In this document: piece after piece, positions 18,825 through 29,437 of the stretch
How the letters are laid out: each line of letters starts with the position of its first letter
How positions within the stretch are numbered: the first letter of the stretch is position 1
Origin: Dehalococcoidia bacterium
Lineage (GTDB): Bacteria; Chloroflexota; Dehalococcoidia; UBA2979
Direction of reading: 5' to 3'
NCBI GenBank assembly: GCA_009692685.1
Contig: SHYS01000008.1
Location: 1 to 64,000, forward strand
Length of the DNA stretch: 64,000 bases
Translations under genes and position numbers: made by a program
The notes under the pieces: model-generated
The model's input: the letters and a program-made list of their open reading frames with translations, nothing else
Databases searched by the model: none
Told to the model about the DNA's origin: nothing

Positions 18825-19075
18825 GTGGCTGATTCGATGTCGCTGGAGGAACTTGCGAAGCTACGCACCGCGGCTCGTACAGAGCATTTCGCGGCGCGGG
18901 AGGCGCGTGCGGCGCACACCATTGAGATGACGAAGCGTCTCGCGAGCGGCGCGCCCATCGACCCGGACTTCGTGCGCCAGGGTGAGGAACTCCAGGTGGC
19001 GGTCAACGCCGCGCAGGCGAAGTTCAAGCAGTTGGATAAGCAGCACTTAGCAGCCTTCCGAGCAGCCACCGCGCC

Positions 19076-19079
<4 letters not shown>
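18825..19079 (+). CDS. Small charged protein, unknown
   Basis: An 84 aa Ala-, Glu- and Lys-rich protein beginning GTG at 18825, probably mostly helical and possibly coiled-coil. It sits 18 bases after guaA and its stop overlaps the purD GTG start (GTGA), so it belongs to the purine transcript. I do not recognise the family. The middle RLASGAPIDPDFVRQGEEL is the only region that looks like a defined turn between helices. Confidence 0.65.
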
Positions 19080-20400
<1,321 letters not shown>

Positions 20401-20404
<4 letters not shown>

Positions 20405-20877
20405 CGCGCGAGCTGCGCTGCGCCATGCGCGAGTGCCGCCGCCGCATCGACCTCGACGCGCTGCCCGCTGTCGCCTACCCCGAGCGCGACGCCTGCATGC
20501 ACTTCATCGCCGCGTGGGGCGGCGCGCGGGGTGCGGTGATGCAGGAGACGTTCGCCGGCCTCGACGGCAACCGCGAGTTCGTGATCCGCAACATCCGCCC
20601 CGCGGAGCTGCCCGCCGCGGGCCTCGAGCTGGCGCGACTGGATATCGAGGGCGCGATCGCCCGCTACGCGCATATCGTGAACATCGAGCCGGGAGCGCCG
20701 AGCGGCCTCGACGGTGGCGCGCTGTTCGGCGATGAGTTCGAGCGTAACGGGCTCGCTAGGGCGCTCGCGCGGCTGATCCTGGGTGTGGACCCGATCCTCG
20801 GCACCCAGAACTCGCAGGAGCAGATTGCGGACGCGCGCGCGTGGATGGAGGCAGGAGTCGCACAGTGCCGAAGTTGA
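20401..20877 (+). CDS. Unknown protein in purine operon
   Basis: A 158 aa protein translationally coupled to purD (ATGA overlap). It has an Arg/Cys-rich N-terminus (LRCAMRECRRR) and a region GIRNIRPAELPAAGLE-like turn that I cannot assign to a family. Codon use and GC match the neighbours, so it looks like a real native gene. Its last bases overlap a small gene at 20865. Function unknown; position suggests co-expression with purine synthesis. Confidence 0.6.
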
Positions 20878-21035
20878 CTTTCGACCTTCGCGAACGCCAT
20901 GAGTTCGAGAACTACTGGATGTTCAAAGAGACCCCGGACACGAACGAGAACACCATCAACGGCGTTTACGTTCGGAAGGACGCGTGCAGTGCGTTACCGC
21001 CGCAGCACCTCCGGATAACGATCGAATGGTCGTAG
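20865..21035 (+). CDS. Small conserved-looking protein, unknown
   Basis: A 56 aa protein starting GTG at 20865 inside the end of the preceding gene, preceded by GGAG in GCAGGAG. The pattern KLTFDLRERHEFENYWMFKE, INGVYVRKDA, PPQHLRITIEW resembles a widespread small bacterial family of about 55-65 residues with a beta-rich fold and the ending PP...ITIE. No function is known to me. Confidence 0.55.
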   Translation: MPKLTFDLRERHEFENYWMFKETPDTNENTINGVYVRKDACSALPPQHLRITIEWS

Positions 21036-21066
21036 CCACCAGAATGCACCGCGAAGGCAGGCGCTA

Positions 21067-21474
21067 GTGCCGGGCATCATTCCTCACCACCGCCACTACG
21101 GCGACCTCACGGCCGTCGAGATGTTCCCCGGCGTCACACGTCGCACGCTAGTCTCCGGCGCCAACGCCACGCTCGTCGAGATCCGCCTCGCCGCGGGCGC
21201 CGAGGTTCCCGAGCACACACACACACACGAGCAGGCGGGCTACGTCGCCGCGGGCCGCATCGCGATCCGTTTTGGCGCCGCGGACGCCGCGTCAGAGGAG
21301 CTGCGCGAGCTGGCGCAGGGCGCCTCGTACCTCATCCCGGGGGACGAACCGCACTGCGTGCGCGCCCTTGAGGCCACGACCCTCGTCGAGGCGTTCGCGC
21401 CCGTGCGTGCGGAGTTCGTGGACTACGATACCCCGACAGGCCCTCGGGAGTCCGAGGGGGGAGGCTTTCCGTGA
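21067..21474 (+). CDS. Cupin-domain protein
   Basis: A 135 aa single cupin barrel. Motif 1 is EVPEHTHTHEQAGYVAAG with metal-ligand histidines and Glu; motif 2 is YLIPGDEPHCVRA with the last His. The HTHTH is encoded by a short (CA)n run. Its GTG start follows a 31-base gap and its TGA overlaps the purB GTG (GTGA). Such cupins are sensors, isomerases or dioxygenases; the role cannot be told from sequence. Confidence 0.8.
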   Translation: MPGIIPHHRHYGDLTAVEMFPGVTRRTLVSGANATLVEIRLAAGAEVPEHTHTHEQAGYVAAGRIAIRFGAADAASEELRELAQGASYLIPGDEPHCVRALEATTLVEAFAPVRAEFVDYDTPTGPRESEGGGFP

Positions 21475-22778
21475 TCCCCCGTTACAGCCGCCCGGAGCTC
21501 ACGGAGATCTGGTCCGACGAGTACAAGTTCGCGCGCTGGCTCGATGTGGAGATCGCGCTCGTCGAGGCGTGGGCGGACGAAGGCGTCGTGCCTCGCGAGG
21601 ACGCCGCGAAGATCGCCGCGAACGCGCGCATCGATGTGGGCGACATCCTGCGCTACATCGATGAGACGCACCACGACATGACGGCATTCCTGCGCTCGAT
21701 TGCCGACTCGCTCGGGCAGGAGTCGCGCTGGGTGCATTACGGCGTCACCAGCAACGACGTCTGGGACACGGCAACGAGCCTCCAGATGGTGGCCGCCCTC
21801 GATGTGCTCACGAAGCAGCTCGAGGAGCTCCAACTGGTCGTCTCGAAGCGCGCCGTCGAGCACAAGGACACGGTCTGCATCGGCCGCACGCACGGCGTGC
21901 ACGCCGAGCCGACCACGTTCGGCCTCAAGCTTGCCGTCTGGGTCGATGAGATCCGGCGCCACCTCGAGCGGCTCGCGCTGGCACGGCAACAGGTCACCGT
22001 CGGCCAGATGTCGGGTCCGGTCGGCACCCACGGCACGGTGCCCCCGTCCGTCGAGGAGCACGCCTGTCGCCACCTCGGCCTCGGCGTGGCGCCGGTCACG
22101 ACCCAGGTGCTTCAGCGCGACCGCCACGCGTTCTACATCGCGACGATCGCGGGCGTAGGCGCCTCCCTCGAGAAGTTCGCCCTCGAGATCCGCGGACTGC
22201 AGCGCACGGAGATCCTCGAAGCAGAAGAGCCGTTCGAGGTGGGCCAGACCGGCTCCTCTTCGATGCCGCACAAGCGCAACCCCGAGTTGACTGAGCGCGT
22301 CTGCGGCCTCGCGCGCGTCCTGCGCGGCTACGCACAGACCGGCTTTGACAATGTCGCCCTCTGGCACGAGCGCGACATCTCGCACTCCGGCGCCGAGCGC
22401 ATCATCCTCCCGGACGCCACAGGGTTGCTCAGCTACATGCTGCACATCTTCACCGGCGTCATGGCCGGGCTGGTCGTGTATCCGGACCACATGCTGCGCA
22501 ACCTCGAGAAAACGCAGGGCCTCGTCTACTCCTCGAAGGTGCTGCTGGCGCTGATCGAAGCGGGCCTCAAGCGCGAGGACGCCTACAAAATCGTGCAGCG
22601 CCACTCGATGGTCGCCTGGGAGCAGGAGCGCCCGCTGCGCGAGTTGCTCGCGGCGGATCCCGAGGTGCAGGCACACCTCGACGGCCCCACCCTCGAGTCG
22701 CTGTTCGACTACCGCTCGTTCCTCACCTACATCGACGAGTCGTTCCGCCGCATCGGCCTGCTGCCGGCGGCGCGCTAG
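21471..22778 (+). CDS. purB: Adenylosuccinate lyase
   Basis: A 435 aa fumarase-superfamily enzyme that removes fumarate from SAICAR and from adenylosuccinate, so it acts in both purine synthesis and AMP formation. The signature loop GSSSMPHKRNP is present, with VHYGVTSNDVWDT and GRTHGVHAEP as the other conserved stretches. It starts with GTG at 21471, coupled to the cupin gene. Confidence 0.97.
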   Translation: MIPRYSRPELTEIWSDEYKFARWLDVEIALVEAWADEGVVPREDAAKIAANARIDVGDILRYIDETHHDMTAFLRSIADSLGQESRWVHYGVTSNDVWDTATSLQMVAALDVLTKQLEELQLVVSKRAVEHKDTVCIGRTHGVHAEPTTFGLKLAVWVDEIRRHLERLALARQQVTVGQMSGPVGTHGTVPPSVEEHACRHLGLGVAPVTTQVLQRDRHAFYIATIAGVGASLEKFALEIRGLQRTEILEAEEPFEVGQTGSSSMPHKRNPELTERVCGLARVLRGYAQTGFDNVALWHERDISHSGAERIILPDATGLLSYMLHIFTGVMAGLVVYPDHMLRNLEKTQGLVYSSKVLLALIEAGLKREDAYKIVQRHSMVAWEQERPLRELLAADPEVQAHLDGPTLESLFDYRSFLTYIDESFRRIGLLPAAR

Positions 22779-22794
22779 TCCGAGGAGGTCCGCA

Positions 22795-23712
22795 ATGACG
22801 AGTGCGCCGGTGATGATGCAGTCCGTGCTCGCGGGGCTGGAGCGGCGCTCCGGCAAGGTGCGCGACATCTACGAGCTGCCGGGCGATCGACTCCTCCTCG
22901 TGGCAACCGATCGCATCTCGGCGTTCGACGTGGTGATGCCGAACGGTATCCCGAGGAAGGGCGAGGTGCTCACGCGCCTTTCCGCCTTCTGGTACGACCG
23001 CACCGCCGCCGTCGTGCCGAACTCGCTGGTGGCGGTCCTCGAGGCGGGTAACGCGCGCGAGCTGGGCATCGACGCCGACGCGTCGTTCTTCGGACGCTCG
23101 ATGGTGGTACGCAAGGCGGAGCCAATCAAGGTCGAGTGCGTCGTGCGCGGCTACCTCGCAGGCTCAGCCTGGGCCGACTACCAGCGTGGCGGTACTACCA
23201 CCGCCACGACGCTCGACGTCATGCCGGGCCTGCGCCAGTGCGAGGAATTACCCGCCCCGATCTTCACCCCCACCTCAAAGGCGGACGCGGGGCACGACCT
23301 GCCGATGATCTATGAGGAGGTCGAGGCGCTCGTCGGCGTCGAGACTGCGAACGTCCTCAAATTGCGTTCGCTGGCGCTGTACTCCTACGGCGCGCATGTC
23401 GCGCGGGAGCGCGGGAGCATCATCGCCGACACCAAGTTCGAGTTCGGCATCCTCGATGGCGAGGTCACGCTGATCGACGAGGTGCTCACGCCCGACTCCT
23501 CGAGGTTCTGGTCGGCCGACCAGTACGCCCCCGGCCGCGAGCAGCCCTCCTTCGACAAGCAGTACCTGCGCGACTGGCTGACGACCAGCGGCTGGAACCG
23601 AGAGCCACCCGCCCCAGAACTCCCGCCCGACGTGGTCCGCAACACCGCCGAACGTTACATCGAGGCGTACCGCATCCTCACCGGCCTCGACCTGCCGAAC
23701 CCCTCCGCCTAG
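22795..23712 (+). CDS. purC: SAICAR synthetase
   Basis: A 305 aa enzyme adding aspartate to CAIR. RRSGKVRDIYEL, ATDRISAFDVVMPNGIP, VVRGYLAGSAW and KFEFGILDGEVTLIDEVLTPDSSR are family blocks. It is longer than the approximately 240 aa bacterial short form and resembles the approximately 300 aa form. AGGAGG precedes ATG 22795 by 6 bases. No fusion with purE. Confidence 0.96.
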   Translation: MTSAPVMMQSVLAGLERRSGKVRDIYELPGDRLLLVATDRISAFDVVMPNGIPRKGEVLTRLSAFWYDRTAAVVPNSLVAVLEAGNARELGIDADASFFGRSMVVRKAEPIKVECVVRGYLAGSAWADYQRGGTTTATTLDVMPGLRQCEELPAPIFTPTSKADAGHDLPMIYEEVEALVGVETANVLKLRSLALYSYGAHVARERGSIIADTKFEFGILDGEVTLIDEVLTPDSSRFWSADQYAPGREQPSFDKQYLRDWLTTSGWNREPPAPELPPDVVRNTAERYIEAYRILTGLDLPNPSA

Positions 23713-23734
23713 CCACCATCCGAGGAACCAGCCC

Positions 23735-24016
23735 ATGCCACCTGCATTGACGGTCTACCAGGCGCGCATCGACGTCATGCTGAAGCCGCTGGTCAACGAC
23801 CCGCAGGGCCTTGCCGTACGCGACGGCCTGCGCGAGCTGGGCTTCGGCGGCGTGCAGGCGGTCCGCGTCGGCAAGCACATCGAGGTGACCATGGAGGCCG
23901 CGAGCTCCTCAGCCGCCGAGAGCGAAGTCGACTCGATGTGCCGCAAGCTCCTCGCCAACGGCGTCATTGAGCAGTTCACGTTCACCATCGCCGAGGCGGT
24001 GCCAGCGGGCGGGTAG
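23735..24016 (+). CDS. purS: FGAM synthase subunit PurS
   Basis: A 93 aa protein that bridges PurL and PurQ in the three-part formylglycinamidine synthase. YQARIDVMLKPLVNDPQG and VRVGKHIEVTM are the family signature. The usual purQ and purL do not follow: the run ends here at a long hairpin, so those genes must lie elsewhere in the genome. Confidence 0.93.
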   Translation: MPPALTVYQARIDVMLKPLVNDPQGLAVRDGLRELGFGGVQAVRVGKHIEVTMEAASSSAAESEVDSMCRKLLANGVIEQFTFTIAEAVPAGG

Positions 24017-24042
24017 CTCGACACGGGCGCACCATCGATACT

Positions 24043-24108
24043 GTAACCGCTCGGTTCGCTGTCTCCGTTCGTGTCACCACGAACGGAGACAGCGAACCGA
24101 GCGGTTAC
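24043..24108. terminator. Perfect 31-bp hairpin between convergent genes
   Basis: The arms 24043-24073 and 24078-24108 are exact reverse complements around loop TCAC. It separates the end of purS from the end of the inositol-monophosphatase-like gene and overlaps the TAA stop of the latter. There is no T-run. A two-way terminator is likely. Confidence 0.78.
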
Positions 24109-24932
24109 GTCGAGGGCGGCCGCAGCCGCCTCAGCAACTCCTCATGGAGCGCGCCGTTTGAGGCGATGGCGTGGCCCGCCTCGATGGTGGGACGGCCTTC
24201 GAGGTCCGTCAGGCGGCCGCCTGCCTCCTCGACGATCACGAGCATCGCCGCGATGTCCCAGGGGCTGATCTCCGCCTCGATCATCGCCTCGGCGGAACCC
24301 TCGGCGACCAAGCAGTAGCCCCAGAAGTCCGAGAACGAGCGCGTGCGCCAGGCGGAGCGCAGCACCTCGACGGCGCGCCCGTCCCAGGCGTCGAACGTCA
24401 GGCGGAACGAACCGTAGAGGAGCTGCGCTTCCTCGAGGGTGGCGATGTTCGAGACGTGCACGCGCTCGGGCGCCTGCGCGCCATCGAGTGGTAGCGCCGC
24501 GCGCCACGCCCCCGACCCACGGCCCGCCCACCAGCGAGTGCCCAGCGCGGGCGCCGAGGCGACCCCGACGGTCAGCTCGCCCTCGACCTGGCCGGCGATG
24601 AGCGTGGCCCAGACCGGGATACCACGCGCGAACGAGTGCGTGCCATCGATCGGGTCGACGACCCAGCGCACCGCGGCTGCGGGGCCTTCCTGAGGCCCGT
24701 GCAACCCGTCCTCCTCGCCAAGGAAGGCGTGGTCCGGGAAGCGCGCGGCGATCATGCCTCGCAGCGCCGCCTCCACCTCGAGGTCGGCGCGGGTGACGAG
24801 GGAGGCGTCGGCCTTCGCGCGCACCTCGATGTCCGACGTGCGGTAGTAGCGCATCGTGATCGAATCGGCGGCACTCGCCAGCTCGAGGGCTAACGCGAGC
24901 AGGTCCGAGGTCGATGGCAGATCGCCGCTCAT
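24105..24932 (-). CDS. Inositol-monophosphatase-family phosphatase, probable histidinol-phosphatase
   Basis: A 275 aa Mg-dependent phosphatase. Metal-binding motifs are GEEDG (residues near 75), VDPIDGTHSFARG and SPWDIAAMLVIVEEAGG. It is the last gene of the histidine operon, where a histidinol-phosphatase (HisN type) is otherwise missing, so that role is the best inference; inositol-1-phosphatase or another sugar phosphatase remains possible. ATG 24932 overlaps the pcp stop (ATGA). Confidence 0.8.
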   Translation of the reverse strand: MSGDLPSTSDLLALALELASAADSITMRYYRTSDIEVRAKADASLVTRADLEVEAALRGMIAARFPDHAFLGEEDGLHGPQEGPAAAVRWVVDPIDGTHSFARGIPVWATLIAGQVEGELTVGVASAPALGTRWWAGRGSGAWRAALPLDGAQAPERVHVSNIATLEEAQLLYGSFRLTFDAWDGRAVEVLRSAWRTRSFSDFWGYCLVAEGSAEAMIEAEISPWDIAAMLVIVEEAGGRLTDLEGRPTIEAGHAIASNGALHEELLRRLRPPST

Positions 24933-25537
24933 GCCTGGCTCGCCACGATCTCGCGCAGGCACTCGATGGCGGCGCGGACGCCCGCCACCTGCGTGTCTAG
25001 CGCCATCGAGGGCGTCCCGGGTGGCTTTGTCGCCGCCTGCGCCGGCAGGAACGGCAGGTGGATGAAGCCGCTCGGAAGGTCGCGGCCCACAGCCGCGAGG
25101 TGGTGCTGCACCACGTAGGTCACCTCGTTGCAGATGTAGGTACCAGCGCTGTTCGAGACCTGCGCTGGTACGCCACCCATCGAGATCGCCGCTGCCACCT
25201 CGGCGACCGGCAGCCGCGAGAAGTAGGCGGCCGGACCATCCTCGACAAGCGGCTGCTCCGCGGCGCCGCGGCCGTCGATGAGTACGTTGATGCCCACGCG
25301 CTCCACCGAGAGGACGGAACGCCCACCTGCCTCGCCCAGTCCGAGCCAGGCGTCGAAGTCTCCGCTGTCGAGGGCCGGCAACAGCCGCTCGAAGGAGATC
25401 CGGCCGCGCACCGGCAACTCGAGTGTGGTCAGCGTGACGCCCTCTGGCGGCGAGGCGTCGAGGGCACGCGCCACCTGCCACGAAGGATTCACGGTCTCAC
25501 CGCCGAACGGCTCGAACCCGGTCAGCAACAGTCGCAT
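24929..25537 (-). CDS. pcp: Pyroglutamyl peptidase (C15)
   Basis: A 202 aa cysteine peptidase that removes N-terminal pyroglutamate. The catalytic triad is visible: Glu in GLGEAGGR, Cys in SNSAGTYICNEVTY and His in GFIHLPFLP. TGFEPFGGETVNPSW at the N-terminus is the family start. It sits inside the histidine operon, between hisB and the phosphatase, with no obvious metabolic link. Confidence 0.93.
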   Translation of the reverse strand: MRLLLTGFEPFGGETVNPSWQVARALDASPPEGVTLTTLELPVRGRISFERLLPALDSGDFDAWLGLGEAGGRSVLSVERVGINVLIDGRGAAEQPLVEDGPAAYFSRLPVAEVAAAISMGGVPAQVSNSAGTYICNEVTYVVQHHLAAVGRDLPSGFIHLPFLPAQAATKPPGTPSMALDTQVAGVRAAIECLREIVASQA

Positions 25538-25564
25538 CGAGGTGCCTCGATCCCGCGTTCGCCG

Positions 25565-26173
25565 TTACGTCGTCAGGGTTTCTTTGGTCGAAGGCACCTG
25601 CCCGGCGATGCGCTCATCGAGGCGCGTGGCGGCATCGAGGGCGCGCCCCAGCGCCTTCATCGCCGCCTCGGCGATGTGGTGGTCGTTCGCACCAGCGAGC
25701 TGGCGGACGTGCAGCGTGACGCGCGCACCCTGCGAGAACGACTGCAGGACGTGCGACACCATCTCGGTGGGCGCGTCGCCGATACGCTCGCCCACCCAGT
25801 CGAAAGACGTGACCGCAAAGGGGCGGCCGGAGACATCGATCACGGCCTGCACCAGCGCTTCATCGAGGGGTACGAGCGCGTCGCCCATCCTCGAGATCCC
25901 CGTGCGGTCACCGAGGGCGCGGTCGAACGCCGAGCCCAGTGCGAGCGCGGTGTCTTCCATGGTGTGGTGGGCGTCAACGTGCAGGTCACCCTCGCAGCGC
26001 ACATCGAGGTCGAAACGGCCGTGGCGGGCGAAGGCGGTCAGCATATGGTCGAAGAAGCTGATGCCCGTGTGCACCTCGGCGCGGCCCGTCCCGTCCACGT
26101 CGAGGCCGACGTGCACCTTCGTCTCCGCCGTCTCGCGGTCGACAGTTGTACGGCGCACGTTCGAGGCGTTCAT
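25565..26173 (-). CDS. hisB: Imidazoleglycerol-phosphate dehydratase
   Basis: A 202 aa monofunctional HisB. The two metal-binding His clusters, DAHHTMEDTALALG and ANDHHIAEAAMKALG, are intact, and GISFFDHMLTAFARHG marks the N-terminal repeat. ATG 26173 overlaps the hisC stop by four bases. Confidence 0.97.
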   Translation of the reverse strand: MNASNVRRTTVDRETAETKVHVGLDVDGTGRAEVHTGISFFDHMLTAFARHGRFDLDVRCEGDLHVDAHHTMEDTALALGSAFDRALGDRTGISRMGDALVPLDEALVQAVIDVSGRPFAVTSFDWVGERIGDAPTEMVSHVLQSFSQGARVTLHVRQLAGANDHHIAEAAMKALGRALDAATRLDERIAGQVPSTKETLTT

Positions 26174-27324
26174 GAGTCAGCCTTTCCAGTCGTGGAGTTC
26201 GAGAGCTCTGCCCGCACCTCGGCCAGGACGGTAAGGAGCCGCGCCGAGTCCTCGGCGGTACCGATCGAGATCCGGATGTGGTCGCGCAACCGAGGCGTGT
26301 CGAAGTAGCGGATGAAGACGCCGCGGCGACGCAGCCTCTCGCGAACATCGACTCCTAGCACATGGCGACCAGGTGCGACATCGAGGCGGCAGAGGATGAA
26401 GTTGGCCTCCGACGGGTACGGGTGCACCCAGCCGGTGGCTGCCAGCGCCTTCGCGAGGGCGTCGCGCTCGCCGGTGATGGTGCAGGCCCGCTCATCGAGC
26501 AGCGCGCGGTCCTCGAGGGAGGCGAGCGCGGCCACTTCGGCCGCGACGTTCAGGTCGTACGGCTGCTTGATCTGCATCGCCAGCGCCGCCATCGAGGCCG
26601 GCATCACGCCGTAGCCGACGCGCAGCCCGGCGAGCCCGGCCCACTTGCTGAACGTCCGCAGCACCACCAGCGGTGCGCCGTCCGCCGCCTCGCGGGCGAG
26701 TGAGTCGGCGTGCGAGAACTCGATGTAGGCCTCGTCCACCACCAGCAACGCGCCACTGTCGAGTAGGCGGTCGACCAGTCCTCGTGGCAACACGTCACCG
26801 GTGGGGTTGTTGGGCGTTGGGAGGAAAACCACCTTCGCGTCGGACGCGGCCTGTACGAGTGCATCGCCGTCGAGCGCCCACCCGTCGACGTCGCCGAGCC
26901 GCGGCACGTCCACCACCGCGGCGTCGTGCAGCTCCGCGTCAAAGGCGTACATGCCGAAGGTCGGCGTGGAGACAACGATGCGGTCGCCCGCCTCGACGTA
27001 GGCGCGGAAGATCAGGTCGATCAGCTCATCGGAGCCCGCGCCCGCGACCACGTTCGCCACCGGCACCCCAAGGTGTGTGGCAAGCGCCGCACGCAAGCGT
27101 CGCTGGTCGGGGTCCGGGTAGCGGTGCGCCGCATACGGCGCCGCCAGCGCCGCCACAGCCCTCGGCGAGGGACCGTACGGGTTCTCGTTGCCATCGAGCT
27201 TGACGATGTCGGCGGGCGCGACACCGTAGCGCGCCGCCACCTCCTCGGGAGGCTCGATCGGCACGTAGCCTGTCAGCGAGCGCAGCGACGCCCGCAGCGC
27301 CCGCGAGGGGTCGAAGCGCGGCAC
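26170..27324 (-). CDS. hisC: Histidinol-phosphate aminotransferase
   Basis: A 384 aa class I/II aminotransferase. KLDGNENPYGPS, the PLP-lysine segment FSKWAGLAGLRVGYG and PNNPTGDVLP are characteristic. The GTG start shares one base with the hisD stop (TAGTG). It converts imidazole-acetol phosphate to histidinol phosphate with glutamate. Confidence 0.96.
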   Translation of the reverse strand: MPRFDPSRALRASLRSLTGYVPIEPPEEVAARYGVAPADIVKLDGNENPYGPSPRAVAALAAPYAAHRYPDPDQRRLRAALATHLGVPVANVVAGAGSDELIDLIFRAYVEAGDRIVVSTPTFGMYAFDAELHDAAVVDVPRLGDVDGWALDGDALVQAASDAKVVFLPTPNNPTGDVLPRGLVDRLLDSGALLVVDEAYIEFSHADSLAREAADGAPLVVLRTFSKWAGLAGLRVGYGVMPASMAALAMQIKQPYDLNVAAEVAALASLEDRALLDERACTITGERDALAKALAATGWVHPYPSEANFILCRLDVAPGRHVLGVDVRERLRRRGVFIRYFDTPRLRDHIRISIGTAEDSARLLTVLAEVRAELSNSTTGKADS

Positions 27325-28655
27325 TATCTGCCCTCCAGTCGCATCTCGATAGCGCGGGCGTGGCCGGTCAGGCCCTCGGCGCGGGCCAGTGCGGCCGCGT
27401 ATTCGCCGGTGTGCCGCAGCTCCGCCGCCGACAGGTCGACCAGCGACGTCACCTTGAGGAAGTCGTTCACCGAGAGCGGCGAGGCGTAGCGCGCCGAGCC
27501 GCCGGTCGGCATCACGTGACTGGGTCCGGCCACGTAGTCCCCCAGGGCCTCGGGCGAGCTTTCGCCCACGAAGATGCCGCCAGCGTTGCGGACTCGAGGC
27601 ACGAGCGCCTCGTTCTCCCGGGTGAGCAGGCAGAGGTGCTCGGGCGCGAACTCGTTGGCGAGCTCGAGCGCCTCATCGAGGTTCGCGGCGACCACGGCGC
27701 CACCGCGCGCCAGCGCCTGCCGGGCGATCCCCGCACGCTCAAGGGTGGCGAGCTGCACCTCGACGGCCGCAGCGACGGCTTCGGCGTGCTCGAAGCTCGT
27801 CGTGATCAGCACCGGCGTGGCGAGAGCGTCGTGCTCCGCCTGCGCCAGGAGGTCGGCGGCGCAGAGGTCCGGTGCGGCGCTGTCATCGGCCAGCACCAGT
27901 GTCTCGGTCGGCCCGTACAGCGCGTCGATGCCGACGATCCCGAACAGCTGCTGCTTGGCGATGGTGACGAAGAGACCGCCAGGTCCGAAGACCTTGTCGA
28001 CTCGCGGAATCGAGGCCGTGCCGAAGGCCAGCGCTGCCAGTGCCTGTGCTCCGGAGGCGCGGAAAATGCGTTGCACACCGGCGACCTCGGCAGCCACAAG
28101 TTTCAGCGGGTGCACGCTGCCGTCGACCCGTGCCGCGGTGACCCCGATTATCTCCGCCACGCCCGCGACCTTCGCCGGCACCACGGTGTGCACGATCGAG
28201 GACGGCAGCACCGCGTCTGTGCCCGCCATGTAGATGCCGGCGCGCTCGATCGGGCGCACGATCTGGCCAAGGCCGTGCTCGGTGAACACTCGCGGGCCGT
28301 GTTGCTTCTGTAGTTCGTGGTAGCGGCGCACGCGGTCGGCGGCGAACGTGATCGCCTCGATCAGGTCGGCGGGCACCACCTTGAAGGCGGCATCGACCTC
28401 GGCGCGCGTCACCTCGATGGTCGGATAGGTGGAGGCATCGAAGCGCTGGGTGAAGCGCGTGACGGCGGCGTCGCCTTCGGTACGCACAGCCTCGATGATG
28501 CGTGCCACCGCGCTTGCGGCGTCGATGTCTTCGCCGAACACCTCCCGCAGCGTCGCACGCACAGCCTCCGGCAGTGCCTGCGCTTGCAGCGGCTGCCGCG
28601 CCAGCACAGAGGCGCGACCGGCCTCGGCGCCCACCACGATGCGGAGCGCGCTCAC
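27324..28655 (-). CDS. hisD: Histidinol dehydrogenase
   Basis: A 443 aa zinc enzyme catalysing the last two oxidations to histidine. Family blocks: ERAGIYMAGTDAVLPSSIVH-like loop, LAQAEHDALATPVL with zinc-ligand residues, and AGPSHVMPTGGSARY with the catalytic His. GTG 28655 overlaps the upstream gene stop (GTGA). Confidence 0.97.
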   Translation of the reverse strand: MSALRIVVGAEAGRASVLARQPLQAQALPEAVRATLREVFGEDIDAASAVARIIEAVRTEGDAAVTRFTQRFDASTYPTIEVTRAEVDAAFKVVPADLIEAITFAADRVRRYHELQKQHGPRVFTEHGLGQIVRPIERAGIYMAGTDAVLPSSIVHTVVPAKVAGVAEIIGVTAARVDGSVHPLKLVAAEVAGVQRIFRASGAQALAALAFGTASIPRVDKVFGPGGLFVTIAKQQLFGIVGIDALYGPTETLVLADDSAAPDLCAADLLAQAEHDALATPVLITTSFEHAEAVAAAVEVQLATLERAGIARQALARGGAVVAANLDEALELANEFAPEHLCLLTRENEALVPRVRNAGGIFVGESSPEALGDYVAGPSHVMPTGGSARYASPLSVNDFLKVTSLVDLSAAELRHTGEYAAALARAEGLTGHARAIEMRLEGR

Positions 28656-29434
28656 GAGGAGCGCCCGGATTCGGAGGTGGAGCGCCCCGCGAGGTAACGC
28701 GCGACGCGCATCTCAGCGAGCTGTGTAGCCTCCTCGAGAAAACTCGCGACGCGGGCCTCGCTGACGTAGTCGAGCGACCGCTGGGCCAGCTGCGGACCAT
28801 CCTTCGAGTGCCGCTCGATCTCCTCGTCGGACAGCCCGGCCCGGCGCAGGTGCATGTTCATCATCCGCGGGAAGCGATCCCACGTCTGACCATGCCGGGC
28901 GAAGTCGACGATCACCTCTCGCCACTGCACGAGGTAGGAGTCCTCGATGAACCCCACCGCTGTCGAGGTCTCACAGCCCTCGACTTCGCGCAGGATCTCG
29001 CCCACCGCCGTGGCGTCCTCGAGCTCCCGCCGGTTCAGCTCGAACTGCAACGCGCGATCGAGCACATTCGCAAATGGGTCGGCCACCATCGAGGATCGCG
29101 CGCCGAAGAAGTCGCGGTACATCGTCTCGATATACATCTCATCGAGGACCAGGTGGGTGATGAAGCCGGCCATGAAGGCGCGCGTCATCGCATCGAGATT
29201 CTCAGGCATCGCCAGCCCCGGGTGCGCCTCGAACATCTTCGCGACCGAGTCCTGCGCCTCCAGGCACTCGAGATCGAAGAAGTGCGTGTGGATGCGCTCG
29301 CGGCGCGTGATCACACGGATGTCCGGCGCCGTGGCGCCTAGGTAGTACAGGCCACGCAGCTCATCGATCTGCGGTGCGCGCAGGCGCTCCGCGACCACAC
29401 GCGCACGAACCATGTGCTGCCCTAGCGACGGCAT
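28652..29434 (-). CDS. Zinc-dependent phospholipase-C-like / phosphohydrolase family protein
   Basis: A 260 aa protein whose N-terminal MPSLGQHMVRARVVAERL and GLYYLGATAPDIR, with later MAGFITHLVLDEMY, fit the zinc-dependent phospholipase C (S1/P1-like) family of cytoplasmic bacterial proteins. Candidate metal ligands are His7, the Asp in APDIR and the FITHLVLDE His/Asp. No signal peptide is present. It is coupled to hisD and lies four bases after hisG, so it is inside the histidine operon with no evident role in the pathway. Confidence 0.65.
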   Translation of the reverse strand: MPSLGQHMVRARVVAERLRAPQIDELRGLYYLGATAPDIRVITRRERIHTHFFDLECLEAQDSVAKMFEAHPGLAMPENLDAMTRAFMAGFITHLVLDEMYIETMYRDFFGARSSMVADPFANVLDRALQFELNRRELEDATAVGEILREVEGCETSTAVGFIEDSYLVQWREVIVDFARHGQTWDRFPRMMNMHLRRAGLSDEEIERHSKDGPQLAQRSLDYVSEARVASFLEEATQLAEMRVARYLAGRSTSESGRSS

Positions 29435-29437
29435 CGC

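Noticed and set aside
21217..21233. (CA)n run in the cupin gene as a phase-variable repeat
   Set aside because: It is only about seven units and encodes conserved metal-binding histidines of cupin motif 1, so it is explained by protein function.
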